From NCBI RefSeq assembly GCF_023923205.1, contig NZ_CP099490.1:2356001-2420000 (forward strand): 64,000 nucleotides of DNA, in the 5' to 3' direction. Under the pieces are notes generated by a model. It made no database searches. It saw only the letters and a program-made list of their open reading frames with translations, and was not told where the DNA came from. Source of the stretch: Ornithinimicrobium cryptoxanthini. GTDB taxonomy: Bacteria > Actinomycetota > Actinomycetes > Actinomycetales > Dermatophilaceae. This document shows, one piece after another, positions 55,464 through 64,000 of this stretch. Each line of letters starts with the position of its first letter. Positions within the stretch are counted from its first letter, which is position 1. A program made the translations under genes and the position numbers.

Positions 55464-56291
55464 TCAGACGCCGACCTTGAAGCGGGCGAAGGAGGTGACC
55501 TCCGCGCCGCCCTCCTTGACGATCTGGGCGACAGACTTCTTGGGGTCCTTGGCGAACGCCTGGTCGAGCAGGACGTTCTCCTTGAAGTAGCCGTTGACGC
55601 GACCCTCGATGATCTTGGGCAGCGCCTGCTCGGGCTTGCCCTCCTCACGAGCGGTCTCCTCGGCGATCCGACGCTCTGCAGCGACGGTCTCCTCGGCGAC
55701 CTCGTCACGGGTCAGCACGGTCGGGCTGAACGCCGCGACGTGCATCGCGACGTCGCGACCCAGCTGGGCGTCGCCGCCCGCGGTGGCCACGAGGACACCG
55801 ATCTGCGCGGGCAGGTCGGGGCTGGTCTTGTGCAGATAGGACGCGACCTGCTCGCCCTCGACGCGGGCGACCCGACGGATCTCGATCTTCTCGCCGATGG
55901 TCGCGTTGGCGTCGTTGAGCACGTCCTGCACGGACTGACCGTCGAGCTCGCTGGCCAGCAGCGTCTCGGCATCGGTCGCGCCGGTGGCGACGGCCTGGGC
56001 CAGCACCTTGTCGGCCAGCTCGCCGAACTTCTCGCCCTTGGCGACGAAGTCCGTCTCGCAGTTGATCTCGACGAGGGTGCCGGTGGTGCCGTCGACGTGC
56101 GCGACGACCATGCCGTTGGAGGCCGAGCGGCCCTCGCGCTTGGTGACGCCCTTCAGGCCCTTGACCCGCAGGATCTCGGTGGCCTTGGCGGTGTCGCCGT
56201 CGGACTCGTCGAGGGCCTTCTTGACGTCCATCATGCCGGCGCCAGTCGCCTCGCGCAGGGCCTTGATGTCAGCGGCGGTGTAGTTCGCCAT
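55464..56291 (-). CDS. tsf: Elongation factor Ts
   Basis: A 275-residue nucleotide-exchange factor for EF-Tu. The N-terminal UBA-like domain is ADIKALREATGAGMMDVKKALDES, followed by EGRSASNGMVVAHVDG, the EF-Tu contact TDF in NCETDFVAKGEKF, and MHVAAFSPTVLTRDEV. AAGGAG lies 12 bases before the ATG at 56291; the open frame upstream is low-complexity and antisense to nothing conserved. Follows rpsB by 61 bases, the universal rpsB-tsf order. Confidence 0.97.
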   Translation of the reverse strand: MANYTAADIKALREATGAGMMDVKKALDESDGDTAKATEILRVKGLKGVTKREGRSASNGMVVAHVDGTTGTLVEINCETDFVAKGEKFGELADKVLAQAVATGATDAETLLASELDGQSVQDVLNDANATIGEKIEIRRVARVEGEQVASYLHKTSPDLPAQIGVLVATAGGDAQLGRDVAMHVAAFSPTVLTRDEVAEETVAAERRIAEETAREEGKPEQALPKIIEGRVNGYFKENVLLDQAFAKDPKKSVAQIVKEGGAEVTSFARFKVGV

Positions 56292-56352
56292 GGATCGGGT
56301 TCGCTCCTTCTTGGTGGAACTTCGTGGATTGCGGTGGCGTATGCCGAGTGGC

Positions 56353-57351
56353 TCAGGCCTGCTCGGCCGGTGCGGCCTCTGCGTCGGCTGCGGGAGCCTC
56401 GGTGGTCTCAGCGGCGGGGGTCTCAGCAGTGGGGGCCTCGGGGGCCTCGGGGGCCTCGGTGGCCTCAACGGCGGGGGCCTCAGCAGCCGGGGCCTCGGTG
56501 ACCTCAGCGGGAGTCTGAGCGGTCTCAGCAGTCGGAGCCTCAGCGGTCTCAGCAGTCGGAGCCTCGGCAGCCGGGGTCTCCTCGGTGCCGGCGAGCAGCT
56601 CGCGCTCCCACTCAGCCATCGGCTCGGCGGCCGCGGCGCCCTCCTCGGAGGAGCCGCCACCAGCGCGGGACATCAGGCCATCGGCGACAGCGTCAGCCAT
56701 CACGCGGGTCAGCAGCGCGACCGAGCGGATCGCGTCATCGTTGCCCGGCACCTTGTAGTCGACCTCGTCCGGGTCGCAGTTGGTGTCCAGGATCGCGATG
56801 ACGGGGACGCCGAGCTTGCGCGCCTCGGTGACCGCCAGGTGCTCCTTCTTGGTGTCGACGACCCACACGGCGGAGGGCACCTTGCCCATGTCGCGGATGC
56901 CACCCAGGGTGCGGTCGAGCTTCTCGTGCTCGCGGCGCATCATCAGGAGCTCCTTCTTGGTGTGCCCGGAACCGGCCACAGCGTCGAAGTCGATCTCCTC
57001 GAGCTCCTTGAGGCGGGTCAGCCGCTTGGAGACAGTCTGGAAGTTGGTGAGCATGCCGCCCAGCCAGCGGTGGTTCACGTAGGGCATGCCCACGCGGGTG
57101 GCCTGGTCGGCGATGGCCTCCTGGGCCTGCTTCTTGGTGCCGACGAACAGGATGGTGCCGCCGTGGGCGACGGTCTGCTTGACGAAGTCGTAGGCCTCGT
57201 TGAGGTAGGTCAGCGACTGCTGCAGGTCAATGATGTAGATGCCATTGCGCTCGGTCATGATGAAGCGCTTCATCTTGGGGTTCCAGCGACGGGTCTGGTG
57301 CCCGAAGTGGACGCCGCTCTCGAGGAGCTGGCGCATAGTGACGACGGCCAT
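56353..57351 (-). CDS. rpsB: Ribosomal protein S2 with long acidic C-terminal tail
   Basis: Residues 1-235 are a normal S2: [61 protein letters not shown] and [29 protein letters not shown]. From about 242 to the end (332) a tail made of repeated Ala/Glu/Pro/Thr units such as EAPTAETA and [16 protein letters not shown] follows. Actinobacterial S2 often has a short acidic tail, but this one is about 90 residues. The ATG at 57351 matches the family start; no strong ribosome-binding site is evident. First gene of the rpsB-tsf operon. Confidence 0.95.
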   Translation of the reverse strand: MAVVTMRQLLESGVHFGHQTRRWNPKMKRFIMTERNGIYIIDLQQSLTYLNEAYDFVKQTVAHGGTILFVGTKKQAQEAIADQATRVGMPYVNHRWLGGMLTNFQTVSKRLTRLKELEEIDFDAVAGSGHTKKELLMMRREHEKLDRTLGGIRDMGKVPSAVWVVDTKKEHLAVTEARKLGVPVIAILDTNCDPDEVDYKVPGNDDAIRSVALLTRVMADAVADGLMSRAGGGSSEEGAAAAEPMAEWERELLAGTEETPAAEAPTAETAEAPTAETAQTPAEVTEAPAAEAPAVEATEAPEAPEAPTAETPAAETTEAPAADAEAAPAEQA

Positions 57352-57411
57352 GCCGAGGTCTCGCTTTCTAGTCGGTTGCAGTTGGTCTCCTGGCACGGGC
57401 GACGACCTCCA

Positions 57412-57435
57412 CCCGACCCCAGTGGTGGGGACGGG
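57412..57435 (-). promoter_or_regulatory. Hairpin in the rpsB 5' leader region
   Basis: CCCGACCCCA and TGGGGACGGG form a 10-position stem with one central mismatch and a GTGG loop, 60 bases upstream of the rpsB start. It may be part of an S2 autoregulatory leader, as known for rpsB in other bacteria, but I cannot match a defined motif. Confidence 0.4.
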
Positions 57436-57565
57436 ACCGCGGAGGTGCGACCCGGCATACCTGGCCGTCGACCGGAGGTCGCGGTGGTGTGCCGGTGAGC
57501 TCGTGCGCGAATTCGTCCGGTGCACCCGTCTCCGGGCACACTGCACGTGCCTGCCATCTTACGGC

Positions 57566-57571
57566 TACCGT
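57566..57571 (+). promoter_or_regulatory. Putative leaderless -10 box for the aminotransferase gene
   Basis: TACCGT fits TANNNT and lies seven bases before the ATG at 57579 with no ribosome-binding site. Supports that start over the open upstream frame. Confidence 0.45.
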
Positions 57572-57578
57572 GCTGGTC

Positions 57579-58739
57579 ATGCGAAATCCTCTTGTCACGC
57601 GCATGACCGGCTTCGGCACCACGGTCTTTGCCGAGATGACCCAGCGCGCCCTGCAGTTCGACGCGGTCAACCTCGGCCAGGGCTTCCCGGACACGGACGG
57701 GCCGCAGGAGCTGCTCGACATCGCGCGCGAGTCGATCGCCTCCGGGTTGAACCAGTACTCCCCTGCCATCGGCATGCCGGTGCTGCGCTCGGCGATCGCT
57801 GAGCACCAGGAGCGCTTCTATGGTCTGTCCGTCGACCCGGACAGCGAGGTGCTGGTCACGGTGGGGGCGACCGAGGCGATCGCCGCCTCAATCCTGGCGC
57901 TGGTGGAGCCGGGCGAGGAGGTGGTGACCTTTGAGCCGTTCTATGACTCGTATGCCGCGTCGATCGCCTTGGCAGGTGGCGTGCGCCGCACCGTGCCGCT
58001 GCACTTCCCGGACCTGGCCGTCGACGAGTCCGCGCTTCGGGCGGCCTTCGGTCCGAGGACCCGGGCCGTGCTGCTCAACTCGCCACACAACCCGACCGGC
58101 AAGGTGTTCACCCGGGCCGAGCTGGACCTGGTGGCGCAGTTGGCCCGCGAGCACGACGCGGTGGTGATCTCCGACGAGGTCTATGAGCACCTCACCTTCG
58201 ACGGGCTGACCCACACCCCGATCGCGACGCTCCCGGGGATGGCGGACCGGACGCTGACGATCAGCTCAGGCGGCAAGACGTTCTCGCTGACGGGGTGGAA
58301 GGTCGGGTGGGTGCACGGACCTGCCGATCTGGTGGACGCGGTGCGCGCGGTCAAGCAGTTCCTGACCTTCGTCGGCTCTGGTCCCTTCCAGCCCGCGATC
58401 GCCCACGGCTTGGGCCTGCCGGACTCGTTCTTCGTCGGCTTCGCGGCCGAGATGCAGGGCAAACGCGACATCCTGGTCGAGGCGCTCACGGGTGCCGGGC
58501 TGCCGGTCATGCCGTGCCAGGGGACCTATTTCGTGATCGCGGACGCCGCTGCGCTGGGGGTCGCCGACGCGGTCGAGTTCTGTCGTCGGATGCCGGAGGA
58601 GATTGGCGTGGTCGGGGTGCCGGTCTCGGCCTTCTGCGACGATGTCGAGCCGGTGGCGTCGCTGGTGCGGTTCGCGTTCTGCAAGCAGGAGGACGTGCTG
58701 CGCGAGGGAGCCCGTCGCTTGCAGTCGCTGAGGCACTAG
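57579..58739 (+). CDS. PLP-dependent class I/II aminotransferase
   Basis: A 386-residue fold-type I enzyme. AVNLGQGFPDTDGPQELLD is the substrate-loop start, LVTVGATEAIAASILAL the cofactor phosphate region, and LLNSPHNPTGKVFTRAEL and ISDEVYEHLTF give the conserved Asn and Asp-Tyr. The lysine forming the Schiff base is in SSGGKTFSLTGWKVGW. The C-terminal VRFAFCKQEDVL carries the carboxylate-binding Arg. The closest named groups are methionine/kynurenine aminotransferases (YbdL/KAT-like), or N-succinyldiaminopimelate aminotransferase (DapC) of actinobacteria. No pathway gene adjoins to decide. Confidence 0.9.
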   Translation: MRNPLVTRMTGFGTTVFAEMTQRALQFDAVNLGQGFPDTDGPQELLDIARESIASGLNQYSPAIGMPVLRSAIAEHQERFYGLSVDPDSEVLVTVGATEAIAASILALVEPGEEVVTFEPFYDSYAASIALAGGVRRTVPLHFPDLAVDESALRAAFGPRTRAVLLNSPHNPTGKVFTRAELDLVAQLAREHDAVVISDEVYEHLTFDGLTHTPIATLPGMADRTLTISSGGKTFSLTGWKVGWVHGPADLVDAVRAVKQFLTFVGSGPFQPAIAHGLGLPDSFFVGFAAEMQGKRDILVEALTGAGLPVMPCQGTYFVIADAAALGVADAVEFCRRMPEEIGVVGVPVSAFCDDVEPVASLVRFAFCKQEDVLREGARRLQSLRH

Positions 58740-58791
58740 GGTCGGAGCATCAGCACGTGCAGGGCATCCCACCGCATGAGGAGATCCGCTG

Positions 58792-59301
58792 ATGGTCGTG
58801 AACCGCCTGCGTGCATCCCGCAGACAAGTCTGGGCGACACTGGCTGCCGCACTGCTGTTGGCGCTGCTCGGTGGGTGCGGGGATGGTGACTCGACGACCA
58901 GGCAGCCCACGGCGGAACACTCGCAGCTCACGGCGGAACGCTCGGAGTTCACGGTGGAACGCACGACCAGGGGTGGCCTGTGCGCGGAGGGTCCCTGTCG
59001 ATCAGAGCTCGTGGTCGAGCACGACGGTGTCTGGCACTACCGGGCCAACGACGGAGAGTCCAAGGGCCGGCTCACCGAGGGAGAACTCAGCCAGGTGCGC
59101 GAGGCGCTGATGAGCACCCGGCTGGGGCAGGCCACAGCACCGTCGACCCACTGCGCCGAGGACAGCGACGGCACCTCAATCGGCTATGCCTGGACGGTTG
59201 ACGGGCACCGTCAGGACGTCGACTCGTGCGAGGTGCAGATCAAGACCGATGACCCCCTCGTGCGGGCGCTTGACGAGCTCGCCGAGCGTCTCAAGAGCTG
59301 A
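58792..59301 (+). CDS. Lipoprotein with 7-residue tandem repeats, unknown function
   Basis: A 169-residue lipoprotein with signal LAAALLLALLGGC (lipidated Cys29). Directly after it three 7-residue units (TAEHSQL, TAERSEF, TVERTTR; residues 40-60) act as a short repeat spacer. The globular part begins with GLCAEGPCRSELVVEHDG and contains four cysteines, YRANDGESKGRLTEGEL and IGYAWTVDG. GAGGAG precedes the ATG. It follows the aminotransferase by 52 bases and converges with, and slightly overlaps, the disrupted hydrolase gene. No family recognised. Confidence 0.7.
   Translation: MVVNRLRASRRQVWATLAAALLLALLGGCGDGDSTTRQPTAEHSQLTAERSEFTVERTTRGGLCAEGPCRSELVVEHDGVWHYRANDGESKGRLTEGELSQVREALMSTRLGQATAPSTHCAEDSDGTSIGYAWTVDGHRQDVDSCEVQIKTDDPLVRALDELAERLKS
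58909..58971 (+). repeat. Three tandem 21-bp units inside the lipoprotein gene
   Basis: Each unit runs ACGGCGGAAC-A/G-CTCG-like and encodes one T-x-E-x-x-x-x heptad. The count could vary by slippage between strains. Confidence 0.65.
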
Positions 59302-60122
59302 GTCCGGCGTGCTGCGCAAAGAACCTCGCGAGCACCCGCGCGACTGGGGCGCTGTGGGTCTCGAGGACCGCGTGGCCGGCTCCTAAGACCAACGTGCTGT
59401 TCGCAGTGCGGGAAGAGGCTGGCCACCCAGGCAGCTTGGTCCTCGAACCACGGGTGGCTAGAGCCACCGCCGAGATAGAGCACCGGCGGCTCTCGCGCAG
59501 TCAGCTGAGTCGGATCCAGTCGCCACGACATCAGCGCCGGGATGTCGACCATAAAGAAGGTGGTGGCGTCGCGCTCCACCGCGGCAACGACCTCCGGATC
59601 GCACATGGGCCGTTCCTTCGCCCATCTCGTCCTGCTCCGCAGTGTGCGGGTGAACTCATCGAGTGCCACCGTGACCCCTCGTTCGACGAAGACCGTGCTC
59701 AGCTCGGAGCAGGCCGCCAGGAACTCCGGCCCACTGCTCCCATGCACCGGGGGCGGCTCCAACAGCACGAGAGTGGCCACCATCTCCGGTGCCAGCGCGA
59801 ACAACTCGAGTGCGACGGCGGCGCCATAACTCGCACCGACCACGTGCGCGGGCGGGCACTGAGTCGCCCGGAGAACGGCCAGGCAGTCTGCGGCATCGCG
59901 GGTGACCGAGCCCGGCCCGCTGGCCGGACTGCTCGCCCCGTATCCACGGCGTCGTAGGTCGAGGATTCGGTGACGGTCTGCGAGGACGGGCTCGCGTGCC
60001 AGGTGGGCGACCTCCTCGGGTGCGAGGGCCGTCTGGATGAGGAGCACCGGCTCACCGGTGCCTGAGGCCCTCACCTCCAACCGGCAGCCACCACCGACGC
60101 TCACGAGCTGGGGACGCTGCAC
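59291..60122 (-). pseudogene. Alpha/beta hydrolase gene with a frameshift before the catalytic His
   Basis: From the ATG at 60122 the first 240 residues are a normal alpha/beta hydrolase: GEPVLLIQTALAPEE, LDLRRRGYGASSPASGPGS, and the nucleophile elbow VVGASYGAAVALEL. Near 59398-59405 the frame is lost after FPHCE. A +1 shift restores STLVLGAGHAVLETHSAPV ... FFAQHAGLSS and a stop at 59291, which contains the expected catalytic His (GAGH) and a normal end. Without the shift the protein ends in unrelated Arg/Ser-rich sequence. Real mutation, sequencing error or programmed shift cannot be distinguished here. The end overlaps the convergent lipoprotein gene by 11 bases. Confidence 0.75.
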
Positions 60123-60191
60123 CTCTCCACTGTTCCACCCTGGCCTGCTCTTGTCATCGACCCTGGAGCGGAAGAGTCCCTCAGGGACGGA

Positions 60192-60214
60192 CGCCTCGCT
60201 GGCAGCGTGAGGCG
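60192..60214 (-). terminator. Possible xerC terminator hairpin
   Basis: CGCCTC-GCT pairs with AGC-GTGAGGCG around GGC, with a two-base bulge, directly after the xerC stop. No T-run. Weak but well placed. Confidence 0.4.
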
Positions 60215-60215
60215 C

Positions 60216-61151
60216 TCAGGCTCGAGGGTGTGCCTGCTGGTAGGCCGCACGGAGCCGGTCCACGGAGACGTGGGTGTAGATCTGGGTCGTAGCCATGCTG
60301 GCGTGACCAAGCAGCTCCTGGACCACGCGCAGGTCCGCTCCGCCCTCCAACAGGTGAGTAGCGGCGCTGTGCCGCAGCCCGTGCGGGCCGAGGTCCGCTG
60401 CGTCCGGCAGGTGCGACAGGAGGTCGTGCACGACCGAGCGCACCTGCCTCTGGTCGACGCGCCGGCCGCGACGCCCCAGGAAGAGCGCAGGGCCCGACTC
60501 CGCTGTGACCAGTCGCGGACGACCACCGTCCAGCCAGCCCTGGAGCGCCTCGGCGGCGGGCGCCCCGAAGGGGACCGTGCGCTCCTTGGCTCCCTTGCCG
60601 AGCACCCGCGCCACGTGCTGCGACAGATCCAGGTCGTCGAGATCGAGACCGGCCAGCTCGCCGACCCGCATCCCACTGGCATAGAGCAGCTCGAGGATCG
60701 CGCGGTTGCGGATGTGAACAGGGTCGTCGTCATCGGCGGCCACCGCTGCCAGCTCCATCAGATCGCTCGCCTCGGCCTTCTTCAGGACCCCTGGCAGGGC
60801 GCTGCCCTTGCGTGGTGCCCCGAGACGTAGTGACGGATCTGCGCTGATGCGGCCCGTCTGCTTGGCCCAGCGCAGGAACGTCCGCGCCGCTGCAGAGCGC
60901 CGGGCGATCGTCGAGGGCGCGGCGCCCTCGGTCGACTGCGCGCCCAGCCACGAGCGCAGGTCGGCGAGCGTGATGTCAGCCAGCCCCGCGACGCCGGACT
61001 CCGTCAGAGCGTGGGACATCGCGCCCACATCGCCCAGATAGGCGCGCACGGTGTGCTCGGAGCGGTTGCGTTCGGACTCCAGGTGCCGACGGAAGGCGTG
61101 CAGCACCTCGTCCGGGACGACGTCCCTCGGCTCCTCCAGCGGCTGGTCCAC
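60216..61151 (-). CDS. xerC: Tyrosine recombinase XerC
   Basis: A 311-residue site-specific recombinase that, with XerD, resolves chromosome dimers at dif. The N-terminal SAM-like DNA-binding domain contains [20 protein letters not shown]. The catalytic residues are in [17 protein letters not shown] (Arg), [11 protein letters not shown] (Lys), [21 protein letters not shown] (His, Arg), [16 protein letters not shown] (His and nucleophile Tyr). The GTG at 61151 gives the normal XerC length; the frame stays open upstream but with unrelated sequence. Position next to dprA and an M23 peptidase gene is the usual actinobacterial place for xerC. Confidence 0.93.
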   Translation of the reverse strand: MDQPLEEPRDVVPDEVLHAFRRHLESERNRSEHTVRAYLGDVGAMSHALTESGVAGLADITLADLRSWLGAQSTEGAAPSTIARRSAAARTFLRWAKQTGRISADPSLRLGAPRKGSALPGVLKKAEASDLMELAAVAADDDDPVHIRNRAILELLYASGMRVGELAGLDLDDLDLSQHVARVLGKGAKERTVPFGAPAAEALQGWLDGGRPRLVTAESGPALFLGRRGRRVDQRQVRSVVHDLLSHLPDAADLGPHGLRHSAATHLLEGGADLRVVQELLGHASMATTQIYTHVSVDRLRAAYQQAHPRA

Positions 61152-61269
61152 ACATCCACGGTGCCACGACCTGTGGCCTGCGGGAGGCAGGACTCGCGGC
61201 ACGCCGCACCGCGGCATCGAGCGCGACTGCCGATGCCGGCCCGGAACGCGGGTGCTGGTGGGCTCCCCG

Positions 61270-61935
61270 CTAGTCCCCGTGCGGGAGCAGCGAGATCTCC
61301 CAGTGCTGCAGGAAGAGCAGCGGGTCCACATAGTCCCGCTTGCCCCACACCGCCCCCAGGTGAAGGCAGGTTCGCAGCAGGCAGTGGCTCCCGAAGCCCC
61401 CGAGCAGGCCCAGCTGATCGCCGACGCGGACCTGCTCACCCTTGCTGATGCGGTCGGTCACCGGCTGATAGGTGCTGCGGATCCCGCTCTCATGGGTGAC
61501 CGAGACGATACCCACACCCGCGATGCTTCCGCTGTAGGTCACCGTGCCGTCCGCCACTGCGAGCACCCGGCTGGTGGTGATGCCCGCGAGATCGATGCCG
61601 CGGTGTCCGCGCAGCCACGCCTGGTCGGGTGGGTCGAAGTGCTTCACCACGCGCGGCTGCCCTGGCAGTGGCCACTGCCAGGAGCCGACCGGTTGGCGCT
61701 CGGCATTCGCCCATGTCCCTGCCTCGAGTTGCGACTCGGCCACTGCGGCGTCGACCTGCGCCAGCCTCGCCAGGTGGAGCGACTCCATCACCGTGGTGAA
61801 CGTGGACACCACATCATGGACCGCATCGTCGCGCTCGGTCTGCGGGTCGCTGACCGCTGCGACCCCGCCGGTCCAGGTGATCACCAGACTCACGAGCATC
61901 GCTAGCAGCATGGACGTGGGTCTGCGACGTGTCAT
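61270..61935 (-). CDS. M23-family metallopeptidase (LytM domain), secreted
   Basis: A 221-residue exported protein: signal or anchor helix [19 protein letters not shown], a helical region, then an M23/LytM domain from about 90. Zinc ligands are seen in [10 protein letters not shown] (His, Asp) and the C-terminal [10 protein letters not shown] (His of the HxH motif; the first His of the pair appears as Cys-Leu-His, so one ligand deviates or lies nearby). It may act on or regulate cell-wall peptidoglycan cleavage. The start ATG overlaps the dprA stop (ATGA). In actinobacteria this gene sits between dprA and rpsB, as here. Confidence 0.85.
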   Translation of the reverse strand: MTRRRPTSMLLAMLVSLVITWTGGVAAVSDPQTERDDAVHDVVSTFTTVMESLHLARLAQVDAAVAESQLEAGTWANAERQPVGSWQWPLPGQPRVVKHFDPPDQAWLRGHRGIDLAGITTSRVLAVADGTVTYSGSIAGVGIVSVTHESGIRSTYQPVTDRISKGEQVRVGDQLGLLGGFGSHCLLRTCLHLGAVWGKRDYVDPLLFLQHWEISLLPHGD

Positions 61936-63050
61936 GTCAGCCGCCCCCACCCGTCGAGCCGCTGCTCGGCCAGTCCGGCCAGCGACAGCTCGCCGAGCGC
62001 TCCGAGCACCTCGGTGGCCGACAGCCCCGACTGCACGGTGACCTCCTCGACCGTCTTCGACCGATAGGGGGCCAGAACCCCCCAGACCCGCCGGGGCAGC
62101 TCCTCCAGCGAGTCCTCGACCCGCACCGGACCGCGCTTGGCTGGCGCCAGGTCGTCCCCGCCGATGTGCCCCAGCAGGTCCACGACCTCTGCGGCGTCGG
62201 TCACCAGGACCGCCTGCTTCTCACGGATCGCCCAGTGGCAGCCCGCGGACGTCATCGAGGTCACCGGACCGGGCACGGCAGCGATCGGACGGCCGATTTC
62301 CGCGGCGGCGTTGAGGGTGTTCAGCGCTCCCGAGCGCAGCCCCGCCTCGACGACGACCGTCCCGGTTGCGAGTGCGGCGATGATCCGGTTGCGCGCCAAG
62401 AACCTGACTCGGGTCGGAGCCGAGCCCGGTGGCACCTCGCTCACGACGGTGCCGGCGGACAGGATCTGTCGCAGCAGGTCGGCGTGCGCCACGGGATAGG
62501 AACGGTCGACGCCGCATGCCAGCACCGCCACCGTCCTGGCCTCGGTGGCGAGGGCGGCCCGGTGCGCAGCGGCGTCGATCCCGAACGCTGCCCCCGACAC
62601 CACCGTGAACCCGCGGGCCCCGGTGCCGGCCGCGATGTCGGCCGCGACGTGGTTGCCGTAGGCCGTGCTCGCCCGAGCCCCCACGACCGCCACGCTGCGC
62701 TCACACGCACCGGCGAAATCGAGACGCCCCCGCACCCACAGGCACCAGGGCGGGACCTCCAGGTCATCCACCTGCTCCGGCCAACCGGGTTCGCCAGGAA
62801 CCAAAATCTTCGCGCCGAGACGGCCGGAGATCTCCTGGTCCCGCTCAAGGTCGAGCTTCTCCAGCCGGGCCGCGAACCGGTCGACCTGCTGGCCGGTCGC
62901 CAGCCGACCACCTCGTTGAGCGACAGCCAGTCCGTCCTCGAAGCCGAACCGCTCGATCAGCGCCACCGCCACCTTGTCGGTCGGCTCGGCGATCCGCGCC
63001 CACGCCAACCGGGCCATCCGCTCGTCGGTGATGCTCCGCATGATCGTCAT
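61932..63050 (-). CDS. dprA: DNA-processing protein A (DprA)
   Basis: A 372-residue protein that protects incoming single-stranded DNA and loads RecA in natural transformation. The Rossmann core has VAVVGARASTAYGNHVAADIA, VVSGAAFGIDAAAHRAAL and VLACGVDRSYPVAHADL, plus FLARNRIIAALATGTVVVEAGLRSGALNTLNAA, the family hallmark. A C-terminal winged-helix (EEVTVQSGLSATEVLGALGELSLAGL) is present. The ATG at 63050 follows GGAGGT by six bases and overlaps the yifB stop (ATGA). With yifB it forms the widespread yifB-dprA pair; competence itself is not implied. Confidence 0.95.
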   Translation of the reverse strand: MTIMRSITDERMARLAWARIAEPTDKVAVALIERFGFEDGLAVAQRGGRLATGQQVDRFAARLEKLDLERDQEISGRLGAKILVPGEPGWPEQVDDLEVPPWCLWVRGRLDFAGACERSVAVVGARASTAYGNHVAADIAAGTGARGFTVVSGAAFGIDAAAHRAALATEARTVAVLACGVDRSYPVAHADLLRQILSAGTVVSEVPPGSAPTRVRFLARNRIIAALATGTVVVEAGLRSGALNTLNAAAEIGRPIAAVPGPVTSMTSAGCHWAIREKQAVLVTDAAEVVDLLGHIGGDDLAPAKRGPVRVEDSLEELPRRVWGVLAPYRSKTVEEVTVQSGLSATEVLGALGELSLAGLAEQRLDGWGRLT

Positions 63051-64000
63051 GCCGCCACCTCCGAGCTCGAACGCAGGGCGAGGGCCTGACCAAGATGCTC
63101 GCGCCCCGGACGTTCTGCTCCGGCCAGGTCCGCGACGGTCCAGGCCACGCGCAGACAGCGGTCGTGTCCTCGCAGGGTCAGCTCGCCACGGTCCATCGCC
63201 GCCTCCAGCGGCGCGGTGACAGCGCGCGGGAGGCGCCACTCACCTCGCAGCACGCTGCCGGGCACCTCGGCGTTGACCGTCCATGGCGTGCCGGACCACC
63301 GCTCCCGCTGCCGCTCGCGGGCTGACAGCACGCGCTGGGCCACCTCGAGGGTGGGCTCGCCCGGTGGTCCCGACAGCGCCAAGCGGTTGACCGGGAACAG
63401 GCTGACCCGCACATCGATCCGGTCCAGCAGCGGCCCGCTCAGCTTGCCGAAATAGGTCCGCCGCGCCAGCGGTGTGCAGTGGCAGTGTGCCCCCTTGCCG
63501 ATGCCGCGACCGCAGGGGCAGGGGTTGGCTGCGGCCACCAGCTGGAACCGCGCCGGCAGGCGGGTCTGCCGCTCCGCTCGGGCGATGACGACCTCGCCGC
63601 TCTCCAGCGGTTGGCGCAGCCCGTCCAGCACGTCCCGGCGGAACTCCGGCGTCTCGTCCAGGAACAGAACTCCGCGATGGGCCCGAGAGACGGCACCGGG
63701 TCTGACCCGGGCGCTGCCCCCACCGATGACGGCAGCCATCGACGCGCCGTGGTGCGGAGCCACGAAGGGGGCGTGCGACACGAGTGAGTCAGCCGTGTCC
63801 AGGACACCGAGCACCGAGTGCACCGCAGTCACCTCCAGCGCCTCCGACTGCTCGAGCGCCGGCAACAGCCCCGGCAGGCGCTCGGCGAGCATGGTCTTGC
63901 CCGCGCCCGGTGCCCCCACCATCAGCATGTGGTGGCGCCCCGCGGCCGCGACCTCGAGTGCCGCTCGCGCCTCCGGCTGCCCCACCACGTCGGCCATATC
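63047..64000 (-). CDS. YifB family Mg-chelatase-like AAA+ ATPase (ComM), 5' end outside window
   Basis: The 317 visible residues are the C-terminal two thirds; the frame continues past the right edge, so the ATG near 63997 is internal. Walker A is GAPGAGKT, Walker B GVLFLDETPEF, a four-Cys cluster CPCGRGIGKGAHCHC follows, and LSGPLLDRIDV is the sensor/Arg-finger region. The C-terminal Mg_chelatase_C part ends in LRVAWTVADLAGAERPGREHL. The family includes ComM, a helicase promoting branch migration in transformation. Overlaps dprA by four bases. Confidence 0.93.
   Translation of the reverse strand, partial: DMADVVGQPEARAALEVAAAGRHHMLMVGAPGAGKTMLAERLPGLLPALEQSEALEVTAVHSVLGVLDTADSLVSHAPFVAPHHGASMAAVIGGGSARVRPGAVSRAHRGVLFLDETPEFRRDVLDGLRQPLESGEVVIARAERQTRLPARFQLVAAANPCPCGRGIGKGAHCHCTPLARRTYFGKLSGPLLDRIDVRVSLFPVNRLALSGPPGEPTLEVAQRVLSARERQRERWSGTPWTVNAEVPGSVLRGEWRLPRAVTAPLEAAMDRGELTLRGHDRCLRVAWTVADLAGAERPGREHLGQALALRSSSEVAA

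Noticed and set aside
61932..64000. Evidence for natural competence from dprA, yifB and xerC
   Set aside because: These genes are nearly universal in this position in actinobacteria; no uptake (com) genes are in the window.

Overview
The window is chromosomal DNA from a high-GC Gram-positive bacterium (Actinomycetota). The evidence is strong G/C at third codon positions, frequent GTG starts, many starts preceded directly by a TANNNT box (leaderless type), Tat and lipobox exports, the MEP isoprenoid pathway, and actinobacterial gene orders: rimP-nusA-ylxR-infB-rbfA-truB-ribF, dxr-rseP-ispG, and yifB-dprA-M23 peptidase-xerC near rpsB-tsf-pyrH-frr-cdsA. A member of Micrococcales, perhaps Intrasporangiaceae or Ornithinimicrobiaceae, fits best. 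That placement is inference from gene content, not a phylogeny. No rRNA, tRNA or CRISPR array was seen.

Layout. 1-12.3 kb (minus strand): a B12-binding radical SAM protein (cut by the window edge), a FadD15-like acyl-CoA ligase, RodA, and the ribosome-maturation/translation operon from rimP to ribF. 12.4-15.3 kb: a Tat-exported DUF4439 lipoprotein overlapping a streptomycin-6-kinase-like phosphotransferase, then DUF1206. 15.4-17.0 kb: an IS30-family element sitting in the loop of a dispersed hairpin repeat. 17-24.8 kb: DUF255 thioredoxin-like protein, CapA-like lipoprotein, TauE-type exporter, HAD protein, ProS and an esterase. 24.8-30.6 kb: one operon for an FMN alpha-hydroxy-acid oxidase and a LivKHMGF importer with LivM and LivG fused. 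30.7-36.2 kb: a DUF4081 GNAT, then glpD-glpF-glpK closed by a strong terminator, and a small acidic ORF. 36.2-40.8 kb: a uridine-kinase-like protein and ispG-rseP-dxr. 40.8-43.1 kb: a tightly overlapping trio that resembles orphan ESX (type VII) secretion partners.

43.2-50.1 kb is an accessory island. It holds three pairs, each a small secreted protein gene followed on the same strand by a lipoprotein gene (one pair frameshifted), interleaved with an intact LOG-family gene, a second LOG copy with an altered N-terminus, and a short LOG remnant. A 233-bp nearly identical tract shows recent duplication or gene conversion. This island is the best candidate here for an undescribed system. An exported effector/lipoprotein-immunity arrangement is one hypothesis, not something shown by the sequence.

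50.1-64 kb returns to core genes: rlmN, an MFS transporter with a palindromic operator-like promoter, cdsA, frr, pyrH, a second copy of the hairpin repeat, tsf, rpsB with a long low-complexity tail, an aminotransferase, a lipoprotein, a frameshifted alpha/beta hydrolase, xerC, an M23 peptidase, dprA and yifB (cut by the window edge).
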